A stretch of 29,666 nt of DNA. It comes from Pelomyxa schiedti. Taxonomy: Eukaryota > Evosea > Pelobiontida > Pelomyxidae. Both the position numbers and the translations under genes were made by a program. Below the pieces are notes generated by a model. The model had not been told where the DNA came from and searched no databases. It was given only the letters and a program-made list of their open reading frames with translations. Positions 19,916 to 29,240 of this stretch are shown here, piece by piece. The stretch lies in assembly GCA_020536535.1 (NCBI GenBank), contig JAHLWZ010001010.1:1-29666 (forward strand). The letters are read 5' to 3'. Within the stretch, counting starts at the first letter, position 1. Each line of letters starts with the position of its first letter.

Positions 19916-22900
19916 ATGCACCACAACCAACAGCAACCACCTCCACCCGAGCACCCTGCCTGGCTTATTGATTTGTTGCAACAGCAACAGCAACAACAAC
20001 AGCTACTACAGCAGCAACAACAGCAACTACTACAGCAACAGCAACAAGCACTACTTCACCCCAACAACAATAACAATAACAATGGTGTATTTGTACCGCA
20101 GACTCCTGGCCAGCAATTTGACTCACAACCCACTCCACAAGTACAACCTCAATCGCATTCACAGTTACAGGGGAATGACGTAGGTGGCTCGATGATGATG
20201 CAGCAGCAGCAGCAGATAGCCAACTATTACAACAACCAGGAGCAGCTTCAGACGCAGCCGACGCCGCATCAGGTTCCTGGCGGGGGCGTTGCCCTGGATG
20301 CTGGTGGTGGTGCTGGACCCTGGGAATACCAACTGGCGGCTTACATGGCTCGCACGGGGATGTCACGCGAACAACTAGAAGTACAGTTAGTGCTTCTAGT
20401 GCAGCAGGAGCAGCAGCAGCAACTTCTAATGCAGCAGCAACAAGCACAAGCACAAGCACAAGCACAAGCACAAGCACAAGCACAAGCACAAGCACAAGCA
20501 CAAGCGCTGGCAGCAGTGGCACACCCACCACTTCAGAGGATAGATAATATACTTCAGGAAGTGGACCAGCTACTGACAACAAAGCTGGGCCAGCAGCCGA
20601 CAACAACCATGGCCCCACTGCCGGTACAGCAACAAGGTCTCACTGTTGACCAGAGAGCAGCGAATATCTTGGCTCAGTATACTTATTACCAAGATCAAAT
20701 TATACAAGAATTAAATCAAGATGAGTTGAGTGCAAAAAAATTTGATCCGAAAGGCGTTGACATCCAGCTCCAAGATGTTTGTCTCACTCCAAGCTTTGCT
20801 TTTCTAACGCCCTCTAGGATACCTCTTGCAAAAATGTTCAAAATGCATCTACAACTACCCTAGCCGGTTCTCTACTCCCTGGCCAAAATTTATTTTTTGA
20901 GGTTTGTCAACCTCATCTTAAAAACCAACTTGTCAAATCTTTCTAGGAGGTTGAACCTGAAGATGGTACTCCATCTCCTCAGCTACCAGTAGAGAATCTC
21001 CTAGGACAAATACATAAATTCCAACAGCAACCACCGATGTCCAATCACCTTCAAGCGGCAACTATAGTCAATCAAAGCGGTGAGCAACTAAACCACGTCC
21101 AGCAACCCCCGCCAAGCACCCCACTGCCGAGTCTTTCATTAGTACCAAGTACTCCTTCTCAACTACAAACTGAATCTCTCATACCTCAACTCTACTCACA
21201 ATTCCATACACAACCACCTTCCTCTCCGCTGTCCCAAGTTATGGCGCGATCACTTGCAGAACAACATAGCAATCCGATTCCTTTTCGACGAGCTGAAGAG
21301 AATCTTAGAGAATCAACGCTATCCTCTTCCACACCCTCTATCACTTCCCTTTACCAGACTCATCAGCACCGGGGCCGTTCGGCGTCACCACCTGGCACAC
21401 AAAAATCTCAGCATTTGTCCAATGACGCGTCTCCACACAAACCATCATCACACCAAGCCTCGCAGCCAGCTTCGAAACCACTCACCAGATCCGCAAGGGA
21501 CCGTAATAGCAGAAAGTATGGAGATGCCTCAAATTCTGGCGTCCATCACGGAAACGGGCCTGACGTTGCCCTTCCGAGTGCTTCCATTGGTGGAAATGTG
21601 GAACTGTCACTTTCGACAAGCAAGATTTTTAAGCACAAGAGGTTTTCGGTACTTTTTGCCCCGTACTTCCACAAATACTAACATTTTATAGCTTATTCTC
21701 AGCGTTCGGATAGAGTGGAAACGGCAAATGAACCTCTCTACTGATGATATACTTTTGGCCGGTCTAAATGCAAAATGCTGTAAGGAAGGGACATATGAAG
21801 GTAATTCTATTTGTTGCCTCGGTAATTTTGCTCAATTTTTTTGCAGAACTGGCATCCTGCAAACAGTGCTCCGCTACAAAGAAAATCGTGAGCATTGGAA
21901 TTAGTGCCCAGGCACCTTTTCAGTCAACAACTTTGCCAAATGGCATGGAACAATTTGTATTCGATGATTGCAGGTCCAATTGTACTTCGTCAAGGTAAAA
22001 CTCCCTCAAATTTCTGCTCTGACACTTCCTCAGGGATCATCTTCATACCGCATTGTGCCTTGTTGTAGAACTTTCCCCAGAATCACTTGTCAGGTCACCC
22101 TCTTTTGTTCTTCAAGCAAGGGCGGTTCAAAGTAGAAGTGTGAATGACCGTTTTCCGTGCCTTCCAAATTAATACCCCACAGAGCCGCGGCCACAGACGA
22201 CCCCCAGGAAAAGCAGGTCTCCTGGCCGCAAGACCAAGAAGCGTAATACCCCCGCAACCAGCTCGGATCCAGACAGCACAACTCCATCACCGCCTCCTAG
22301 TTCCTGTACTACTACAACAGTTCCTCGTGGCCCCTTGAGACATAGTGCTCCCATTTGCACTGTGCCCTCCGTTTCCTCTGCCTCACTCCCTTTTGATGTA
22401 CCCGAAAACGTGAAGCGGCGCTGTACTAACACCAGGGAAATAAGCCCAGGAGGGAGGCCCAGAAGCAAAAGCCCTCCATCACCCACCGCCACCCCTGCTC
22501 TGAAACCTAACAGCTCGCCCAAAGCCGCACAGGTAGCAACACCGGCGAATGCAAGTCCAGCGATTCCACCTGTAAACCTGGGGCCAATTCCAGAGGACAT
22601 TTTGCGGCGGCTAACACAGACTCTTCTGGAGCCATCTGCAACAAGTCCACAAGTCAATGCTTGCCACGCTGATGGTACACCCTCAAGTATCACCTTGCTT
22701 GCCTCATCAACACTAACGCATAACTACAGGCCGTATCGTGGTACATGTACTGCGCAGTTCTTTCCCTACGGATATTGTAGAATCCATAGTGACTCACCTT
22801 AAAGACTATAGTGTTAAGCTAGACGGATTCGTCAATTTGGAGCTAAAGTATCCAACCGGTATGCAATGGGGGGAAAAAAAAAACAAAAACAAAAAAAAAA

Positions 22901-23474
22901 CAAACAAGCGAAACTAATTTGCACCGTAGACAACGCCGAAGCTCAACGTGGCGGAAACAGCAATGAAACCCTGGTATTCCTGTTCACATCCGTGGAGAAT
23001 GATGCGGCCGGCGACGCTTTCTCGGCACTGCTCCGCAACTACATAAACAATGAAAACGACGTGAACAACGTAATGAGCAAGTCGCTGGCCCAGGACCTCA
23101 CAATCATGTGCGAGTGCCGCAGCCCTGACTTCAACAGGCCAGTAACAACCACCACCAACAAACCAAGCCCCCTCAACCCATCACAATCTCAACACCCGTG
23201 AGAAACCCCATCGGCCACACACACATACACACGCCACATTCGTATTATCACCCGTGCACACCACACCCAACAACCCACCTGTGCTTCTAGTGTATAAATG
23301 TCTTGTTTTTTTTTTGGGGGGGACAAGCCCATCGTCCCCAAAGATCCAGATAGCATTGCATTTCCACTAAATGTAGGGAAGGCGCCTTACACGACTTTTC
23401 GCCCCAGGAGACACGAACACTACTTCATCACCGGCGACTACCCCCCTACCAACCAGCACGAGATTATCTCCTAA
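19916..23474 (+). CDS. Gln-rich protein with unidentified Cys-containing domain, about 995 residues
   Basis: Probably nuclear, possibly transcription-related; family not recognised. Exons: 19916-20776, 20818-20901, 20947-21648, 21692-21800, 21847-21994, 22034-22137, 22183-22674, 22730-22858, 22930-23141 and 23328-23474. All phases agree. Order: poly-Gln and poly-Asn; an (Ala-Gln)n run; Ser/Pro-rich linker; a structured block with MNLSTDDILLAGLNAKCCKE, ELASCKQCSATKKIVSIGIS, MEQFVFDDCRSNCTSSRDHL and SPESLVRSPSFVLQARAVQS; a basic stretch (RPQTTPRKSRSPGRKTKKRN); then a second folded segment (RIVVHVLRSSFPTDIVESIV, THLKDYSVKLDGFVNLELKY, NETLVFLFTSVENDAAGDAF, LAQDLTIMCECRSPDFNRP) and a short tail. 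The first ATG of the main exon is used; an upstream exon is possible. The stop is 28 bp before the next gene. Confidence 0.75.
20443..20507 (+). repeat. (CAAGCA)n hexamer microsatellite encoding (Gln-Ala)n
   Basis: About ten near-perfect tandem hexamers inside the main exon of the Gln-rich gene. In frame they give alternating Ala and Gln. Because the unit is a multiple of three, length changes would not break the frame. Poly-CAA/CAG tracts lie nearby at 19979-20048 and 20201-20215. Confidence 0.9.
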
Positions 23475-23502
23475 CTAGTTGGCAGCTGCTAACACACACA
23501 CC

Positions 23503-25810
23503 ATGTCCATCAACGATGACGATGACTACGGGGCCCCCACGCACCGGGCGGCCCTCCCTGCCACAGCAACAACAGCAACCACGGCAGGGGGGGGCTCCGG
23601 AACTGGGATACAGGCGGGGACGGGGGGGGAGCAGGACGAGGACTACTACGCGGTGCGGTCGCCGCTCATCCGCCCCACCGGCGGGGGCTCGGCCGCGGCC
23701 GTGATAGTGGACAGCGACGTGGTGGCGCGGAGGCAGCGGGGCACGGCCGACGCCACGGGCGTGGCCCTGGCAAAGTCACTCCCTGAGATCAAGACATACA
23801 ACAGCGTGGTTGGGTGGGCCATGACCGTCAACTACATCATAGGTTGTGTGTCAGGGGGGTGCTGTGCTGTGCTTGTATTGTGTTGTAGAGTATAGTATAG
23901 TATGGGCGGTGTGGAATACATACCCATTGTGGGATTAATGTATTACTACTGTACTACTTGAGCCTGGCCTGTGTCGTGTTGGAGTTTTGTGTGAGTTGAC
24001 TCAAGGTATATCCTGTTAAGGTATTGGATCTTTTGGAGTTCCCTATGCTTTTTTCATTGGTGTATGTATGACACTTCCCATTATGGCGTAATTGTGTTCT
24101 ATTCTTACTCTCAGTCTCTTAGGGAATTGCTATGACCCTCATATTTTTAACTGGAAGCGTGGGTCTCATGATGATAACGGGGTTCTACGTTCTTGAAGTC
24201 ATGGCACGTGCAACGGGCGTTGATGCCGCAAACGCTGCTTGTAAAACTGGCACATTAACTCAGGAAAATGGCGATCTTCTGCAGACGAAGCACGCACCTA
24301 AAAATAACCTGGGGTATTGTCCGCATTTACAACAGCACCGTTTTTGACATTCACCAGTTTTGAAAAGTATGACTACGCTCGATTTTGTGAAGTATTTGCA
24401 GGAAAGTGGGGAAAAGTTTTTGCTCTCGTTTGTCTTTGCTTGTATTGCTATGGAATTCTATGGGCATACGCTTCCACCTTGTATGTAATTCCTCGTCTCT
24501 CCTTTAGAGTCACAGAATGGTGTAGTGGGTCTTCACTGGCCATGCTGATCTGGCAGATATTTATAAGAACTGAAACTTGTGATGTACTTATTCATTCAAC
24601 ATAAATACTCTGACCTGAATCACCGCAGGTGTCGTTATCACCCTCAACGGATTGCATGACAACCTACTACTGTTGCATACTTGGACTTGCAATATGTGGA
24701 ATTCCACTTTCATTACTGGAGGTAACCTCTCAGTGGGCATTGCAGTTTGGTCTGACTTTGTATGAGTTATCAGTCTATAATAAGATCTAACTGCTGTTGA
24801 GGTACCGGTTTTTTGCTTTTTCTGTAATGGCAGTGACTTGTGCAATAAATCTCGGTGTTGCGGGACCAATGGACAATCAATATGTGTGGGGATTCAAGTG
24901 GAGTGGATTTGCTGTCAGTTTCACTTCCACGATCATAGCTCAGACAATGCATTACAAGTAATAGTTTCGAAACGAATATGCTAGATCCTAACTTCTTTCC
25001 AGTCTTGCAAGTGCGGTCACCCCTGTTAAAGATAAGCGTTACCTCCGACGTATTGTTGTATTTGCTGAGGCAACAGCATTTTTCTTCAATGTCATGGTCG
25101 GGATCATATGTGCAGTCAACTTCAACTCCACTACGCACAGCTTGATTGTTCTCAACTGGGCAACGTATACCGGCAGACATGGAGGCTGGGGAGCCGGGAG
25201 TACACTGTGGTGGGCTTACATTATACAGGTAATAGGAATCCCAGCACAGTTGCATACTAACTTTTTTGAAAGGCCTTAGTTTTGATATTCCCTGTGATCA
25301 ATATCTTTTCCAACTTTCCTCTTGTGTGTATTACCGTAGGGAACAACATGCACACATTCATACCCACGACATGGTATCCTCGTTTTGGCGGAGTTAAAGT
25401 TACGAGAGGAATATGCCGAGCTATTGCCGCCATTCCTCCCATCATCGCGGCAGCTATTCTTGGTGATTTATCAGGTGTGTTGTCCCCCAAACCAAAATAT
25501 TCATAATTAACTCGTTTCCGTGCAGTTATCTTCACCGTAACCGGTCTATTTGGGTTCTTCCTGGTTTTCTTCATTCCTAGTGCTTTCAACCTTCTCTCAA
25601 AAGTCTACATGAGCAAACACAACCTCCGGGTGAAGACTCCCTACACAGGTTAAACGCACCCGTAGTGATTCATCTTCTAACCAAACACACAAATTCACTA
25701 CAACAGGGTGGTACAGTCACAGAGTTGTAATCATCCTTGTATTGCTAATAGGAGTGTGTGCATTCCTATTCGCACTCATTGATGCATGCAAACCCTCCCT
25801 GTTCAGTTGA
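23503..25810 (+). CDS. Multi-span membrane transporter of the amino-acid-permease (AAAP/TMEM104-like) type
   Basis: Probable solute (amino acid) transporter. Exons: 23503-23842, 24021-24061, 24123-24313, 24358-24480 (and a part to about 24577 that is uncertain), 24629-24759, 24802-24957, 25003-25228, 25273-25474, 25526-25648 and 25707-25810. After a low-complexity acidic N-terminus comes SVVGWAMTVNYIIGIGSFGV and PYAFFIGGIAMTLIFLTGSV, the usual first two helices with the glycine-rich NYIIG.G break. About ten hydrophobic helices follow, including WGKVFALVCLCLYCYGILWA, FFAFSVMAVTCAINLGVAGP, TPVKDKRYLRRIVVFAEATA, IIAAAILGDLSG and VVIILVLLIGVCAFLFALID. The short piece at 24481-24507 reads open either as exon or as a 27-base intron. 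I am sure of a multi-span transporter; the exact subfamily is a guess. Start: the ATG 28 bp after the upstream stop. Confidence 0.8.
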
Positions 25811-25853
25811 GGACCGTACCAGCAACACAGTCCCTCTATGTTTTTTAAAAATT

Positions 25854-25859
25854 AATAAA
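25854..25859 (+). terminator. Polyadenylation signal of the transporter gene
   Basis: AATAAA 44 bp beyond the stop, in an A/T-rich stretch. The convergent gene ends about 100 bp further on. Confidence 0.6.
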
Positions 25860-25962
25860 ATAAAAGAAAGCACTGCTTACAATAAAACATTTCCTTATTT
25901 CCTTGACAAAAGGAAACGTGCACAATAGCCATTGGATAGTGAGGTGTAAATGGTAGTACTAC

Positions 25963-28359
25963 TCATTGTTTTGATGGAAGCAGGACTGTTGGGGCAGAAG
26001 AAAATGATGATGAAGACACGGAGGAGGAGGAGGCAGTGGAGGGAGGGATGGGCAGCAGTGTGAGGGATAGAGAGGGCGAGGGAGATGTGCCCGACGTGGG
26101 AGACGGCGATGGCGACGACGTGGGGGTGCCTCGGGGGGACAGAAGGTAGTGCCGCACTGAGGGGTGTCCACATGAGCACAGCTGTGTATGTATGAATGAT
26201 GTGAGTGAGATATATATCATGACATTTATTAAGGAAGAGAGGTTAGAGAGGGGAATCTCCCCCGGTAATTGTAGAGGATAATGGGTACCCAGGCGGTGTC
26301 CTCTCTCGCGGTGAATTGGGGACAGGAACAGTGGGGGTCCCGGCACTGCGAAGGAGTGAGAATGCGAAGAGAGGGAGGAGTGGTGGGAGAACAGAAGCTT
26401 ACGAATGTGCCTGGATCGTTGGTGCGGTCAGGGGAAGCCGAGCGAGGAAGAAGAACCGGAGGGAATATCGCAGCGTTAGTGGCGGCCGAGTGCGGAAACG
26501 GGAATGTGAGTGCGCCGAGGGAAAGAGGCGGCGGCTTGGGTGAGTGCATTTTCTTGGAGATGGAGGTGGGTGTTGGTGCACTTAGATGTGGCATGTGGCG
26601 TGGCGATGATGCCCCTGGTGGTGAGGGTGATGGAGACATATTCCGGCGTGGAAGCATCTCATAGGAACGCCTTTGCAGGACTTGCTTGATCGGTATTGGG
26701 GGAGTTGACTGAGGAGGTAGTAAGGGAAACAAACATCAGGTAAGGAAGTACCTCGCTTCCACGTGCGGAGGAGGACATAAGTTTTTCGAGGCGTTCTAAA
26801 AGCAGGTGAGAGCGCTGCTGCTCATTTTTTAGTTGGACGCGTGCTTCTTCGTACTGTGTGGTCAGGGTAACCAGAGCGTCAACTGCCGAATTCAACTTCC
26901 ACTGCAACTGTGAGTTTTGTGACTGCAGGCGAGACAGGGTTCTGTTGCAATGTGTGCATGTGCGTATGTGGCTGCAGTGCTCAGAGGGTGGAGATGTGGA
27001 AGGACTGTGTGCAGTGGGCAGGTTTGGTTGCTTCTTTGAAGTGCTATCTGGGGAAAAAAAATAAATATACGCAGCAACCACTGGTAGAAATTACCTTTAT
27101 GAGCAAAGCATACAAGCTGTCCTGATGAAGCAAAGGGAACGCACTGAAGATCTTCTTGTGGAATACCTGGTTGTATTTTTTGAGCGGTAAGGTAGTCTTT
27201 CACAGGCAAGAGGTGCTAACCAAGTTTCCGAGAACAATAAGACAAAATATCTTCATCATCTTTGCCGCTATCCGCGCCATCAGTACCGCTGTTGCTGCGT
27301 GGCTTACGGTTCCCCTCGCTCCCGGGCTCATCGGCATCTTGGTCATCCAATGGTGACCGACTTCCATTCCAGTCACCAGTGCCGATCATCCCAAGTTCGT
27401 ACTCGTCGTCCAGTTCTTCCTGTTCGTCATCTGCAGCTCACATTAGTGTATAGTTAAGGCATGGAATTCATACCAGAAATGTACTCTGAAGAAATCCCGT
27501 GGACGCAGTGGTGCTCGTTATCCCATTGGTTGGCAGGTCTGTACATATTAACATTGTCCTGCTCGTCCCTATTCCTTTCCCCTCTGCTGCAATCCCGAGT
27601 TTGTGGTTGTTTTTCCGATGCCGGTTCCGCATCATTGCACCTGGCGCTACTATTACAAGCAGTTGTGCCAATAGTGACAGCGTCAATTTTTTCTGCAGCC
27701 CTCTCTCCAGCAGTGTTTGTGGTTGTGGTTGTGGTTGTGTTGACAGGCACCAAGCCACCACTACCACCACCACCGTTGTTGCTGTTGCTGCTGTTGTTGG
27801 TTGTGGTTGTGGTGGGGGTGGTGCCTGTGGACGATGATTCAGACGACGGCGGTGATGGCGATGATGATGAAGGGGAGAATGACCTGAATCCCCTGCGGGT
27901 CCTTCTTCTGCATTCCCCGCTACCTTCGTCGCCGCCGCCGCCGCCCTCCTCGCTGCCTCTGTCCTCGTTGTAGTCGGGGTCGCGGTGGCGACGTGAGATG
28001 CCGCCGCCGCCGCCGTCACCGTCGGCACCACCAGGGTATGTCGCTGAATCACCTGCTGTGCCTGGCGTCACCCCACCACCGCCACCACTTTGGTTGGTGT
28101 CACTGTGCTTCGCCGGAACCCCTGCGTTGTTGTCCTCCTCCTCCTCGTCGTTGTTGTTGTTGTTGCTGGTTGTGGGGATTGTGTCGTCGAGGCTCATTGT
28201 GTGGCGGTGGCAGCGGTTCCTGACACCGACGGGGGGTTCGCTGTCATTATAGTCGTCTGCACCTCCAATGCGGAAGCAGGCGACGCCCAGCCCACCGATT
28301 ATGGGTGTTGTTGTCGTACTTGCTGCTGCTGTTGCCTGTTGTTTGGTTGTCGTTGTCAT
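25963..28359 (-). CDS. Low-complexity protein with a short conserved block and C-terminal coiled coil (unidentified)
   Basis: Exons 28359-27474, 27430-27221, 27166-27095, 27047-26752 and 26708 onward join in phase. The first 295 residues are Thr, Asn, Gly, Ser and Asp rich (TTTTPIIGGLGVACFRIGGA near the start). An acidic segment follows (DDEQEELDDEYELGMIGTGD), then the only part that looks folded: LSYCSRKLGIPQEDLQCVPF and ASSGQLVCFAHK. Next come a Cys/His patch (CSHIRTCTHCNRTL), a coiled coil (QYEEARVQLKNEQQRSHLLL, ERLEKLM) and a Ser-Pro-rich tail. The 3' end is uncertain. The frame stops at 26229, overlapping an AATAAA. Alternatively, splicing from near 26400 into the Ser/Pro-rich frame ending at 25963 would extend the tail. 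The start is the first ATG. I do not recognise the family. Confidence 0.6.
26225..26230 (-). terminator. Possible polyadenylation signal, minus strand
   Basis: AATAAA on the minus strand overlapping the TAA stop at 26229. If used, it supports the shorter 3' end of this gene. If not, the coding region runs to 25963. Confidence 0.35.
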
Positions 28360-28471
28360 TCGCGAACCAAAACGGTTCGTCGTCAACAATACCGGGAACT
28401 CAACGATCTTTGGGGTTTAATAATTAGAAATTTAGACTGATTAAGGAGTCCCGAAAATTGAATGAGAGAGA
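28360..28471. other. Upstream of the low-complexity gene, up to the duplication boundary
   Basis: 112 bp, AT-rich, no frame of note. Homology with the left duplication copy begins abruptly at about 28472. Confidence 0.4.
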
Positions 28472-28539
28472 AAAGTGATGTTCCCCTCACACCACAACTG
28501 GCCTTACACCAGGGAACTTGAGCAGGTTTGTGCCCCTTC

Positions 28540-28879
28540 CCCCGCCCTCTGCTCACATCCTTTCAGCTCATCGAGGGAATGATGAATCCGGAATTCTCAG
28601 CCAGACCGACGGCCGTGCAGCTTCTACAAACATCGGCTGCTTGTCCCGTACGTCACAGACAGCCGGACCGCGCAGCTCGTGCATGTCACCAGGCACCTGG
28701 AATTTTCCAGCCGAACACCCGTTGCACCGACAGCAACCACATCCACAGTCACACAACCAACCACGCCAGAAACGCCCTCACACCCGGCTACACCGCAAGT
28801 GCTGTCACCCACTCCATCCCCTCCTCAGACTCCCACTCATCCTTCCACTTCCTACCCCCTTCCTAACCACAACTTGTAA
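28540..28879 (+). pseudogene. Truncated, frameshifted copy of the Wee1-family kinase C-terminus
   Basis: The last kinase exon is recognisable: LIEGMMNPEFSARPTAVQLL in one frame, then, after one extra base near 28625 (CTACAAACATCGG against CTACAGCATCGG in the functional gene), VTRHLEFSSRTPVAPTATTS to NHNL and the stop (28877-28879) in another. The acceptor TTTCAG and part of the previous exon are present, but nothing further upstream, so no kinase domain can be made. It is the right-hand copy of the inverted duplication. Confidence 0.85.
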
Positions 28880-29023
28880 GGCCCCAGGAGGCAAAATGAA
28901 TTTATTATACGTTCTTTGTGGCCTTCTGGCGCTTCTTGCTTTCTCGGTGCTTTTTATTTTTCTTTTTTTTCGCCTCTCCAGTCTTTAGGCGATTGTGTAA
29001 TTTGGGAATTCCCCTGGATAGCA

Positions 29024-29236
29024 TTACTTATTGGTCAAAGACGAGAAGATGGCACCTGTGGAGGTGAGTTCTATGTTCAGTACAGGCAGGTCATGAATAT
29101 CAGCAAAGCAATCTACATGAGTGCAATCAATATCCGCGCAAAGAAAGCGCAACTGTTCAGTTTCAATGCCACTGCCATCAAAGATGTATGAAAAAGCGGA
29201 ACATAATACTAGATTATGTTCCGCTTTTTCATACAT
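29024..29236 (-). pseudogene. Internally deleted copy of the unidentified gene at 7345-7752
   Basis: Read on the minus strand: GSGIETEQLRFLCADIDCTH, then directly FADIHDLPVLNIELTSTGAI. The middle of the protein and an intron (243 bp of the left copy) are missing. The joint shares GAT with both sides. This copy keeps the two bases lost from the left copy, so the two copies carry different lesions. Upstream, the sequence turns into the 28-bp palindrome, so no start can be assigned. Confidence 0.65.
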
Positions 29237-29240
29237 CTTT
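29180..29240. repeat. Perfect palindrome, 28-bp arms with 5-base loop
   Basis: Arm 29180-29207, loop ACTAG (29208-29212), arm 29213-29240. The arm AAAGATGTATGAAAAAGCGG and eight further bases are exactly inverted. Only one arm has a counterpart on the left (7328-7355), so the fold-back arose in the right copy at its breakpoint. Confidence 0.95.

Larger units (their letters stand above)
28472..29240. repeat. Inverted segmental duplication, right (shortened) copy
   Basis: Reverse-complement copy of 7322-8357. Compared with the left it lacks about 70 bp near 28988, and 243 bp at 29112, where the joint shares GAT with both left-hand sequences (7419 and 7662). It also carries small insertions near 28625 and 28922. 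Substitutions are scattered throughout. The segment ends in the palindrome 29180-29240. Confidence 0.9.

Noticed and set aside
19965-20618. 217-codon minus-strand open frame rich in Val, Leu and Ala
   Set aside because: It is the antisense of the poly-Gln and (Ala-Gln) repeats of the plus-strand gene and has no independent content.
27461-28440. Several plus-strand frames of up to 170 codons
   Set aside because: Strings of Val, Leu, Ser and Cys produced by antisense reading of Thr/Asn/Gly codon repeats in the minus-strand gene.
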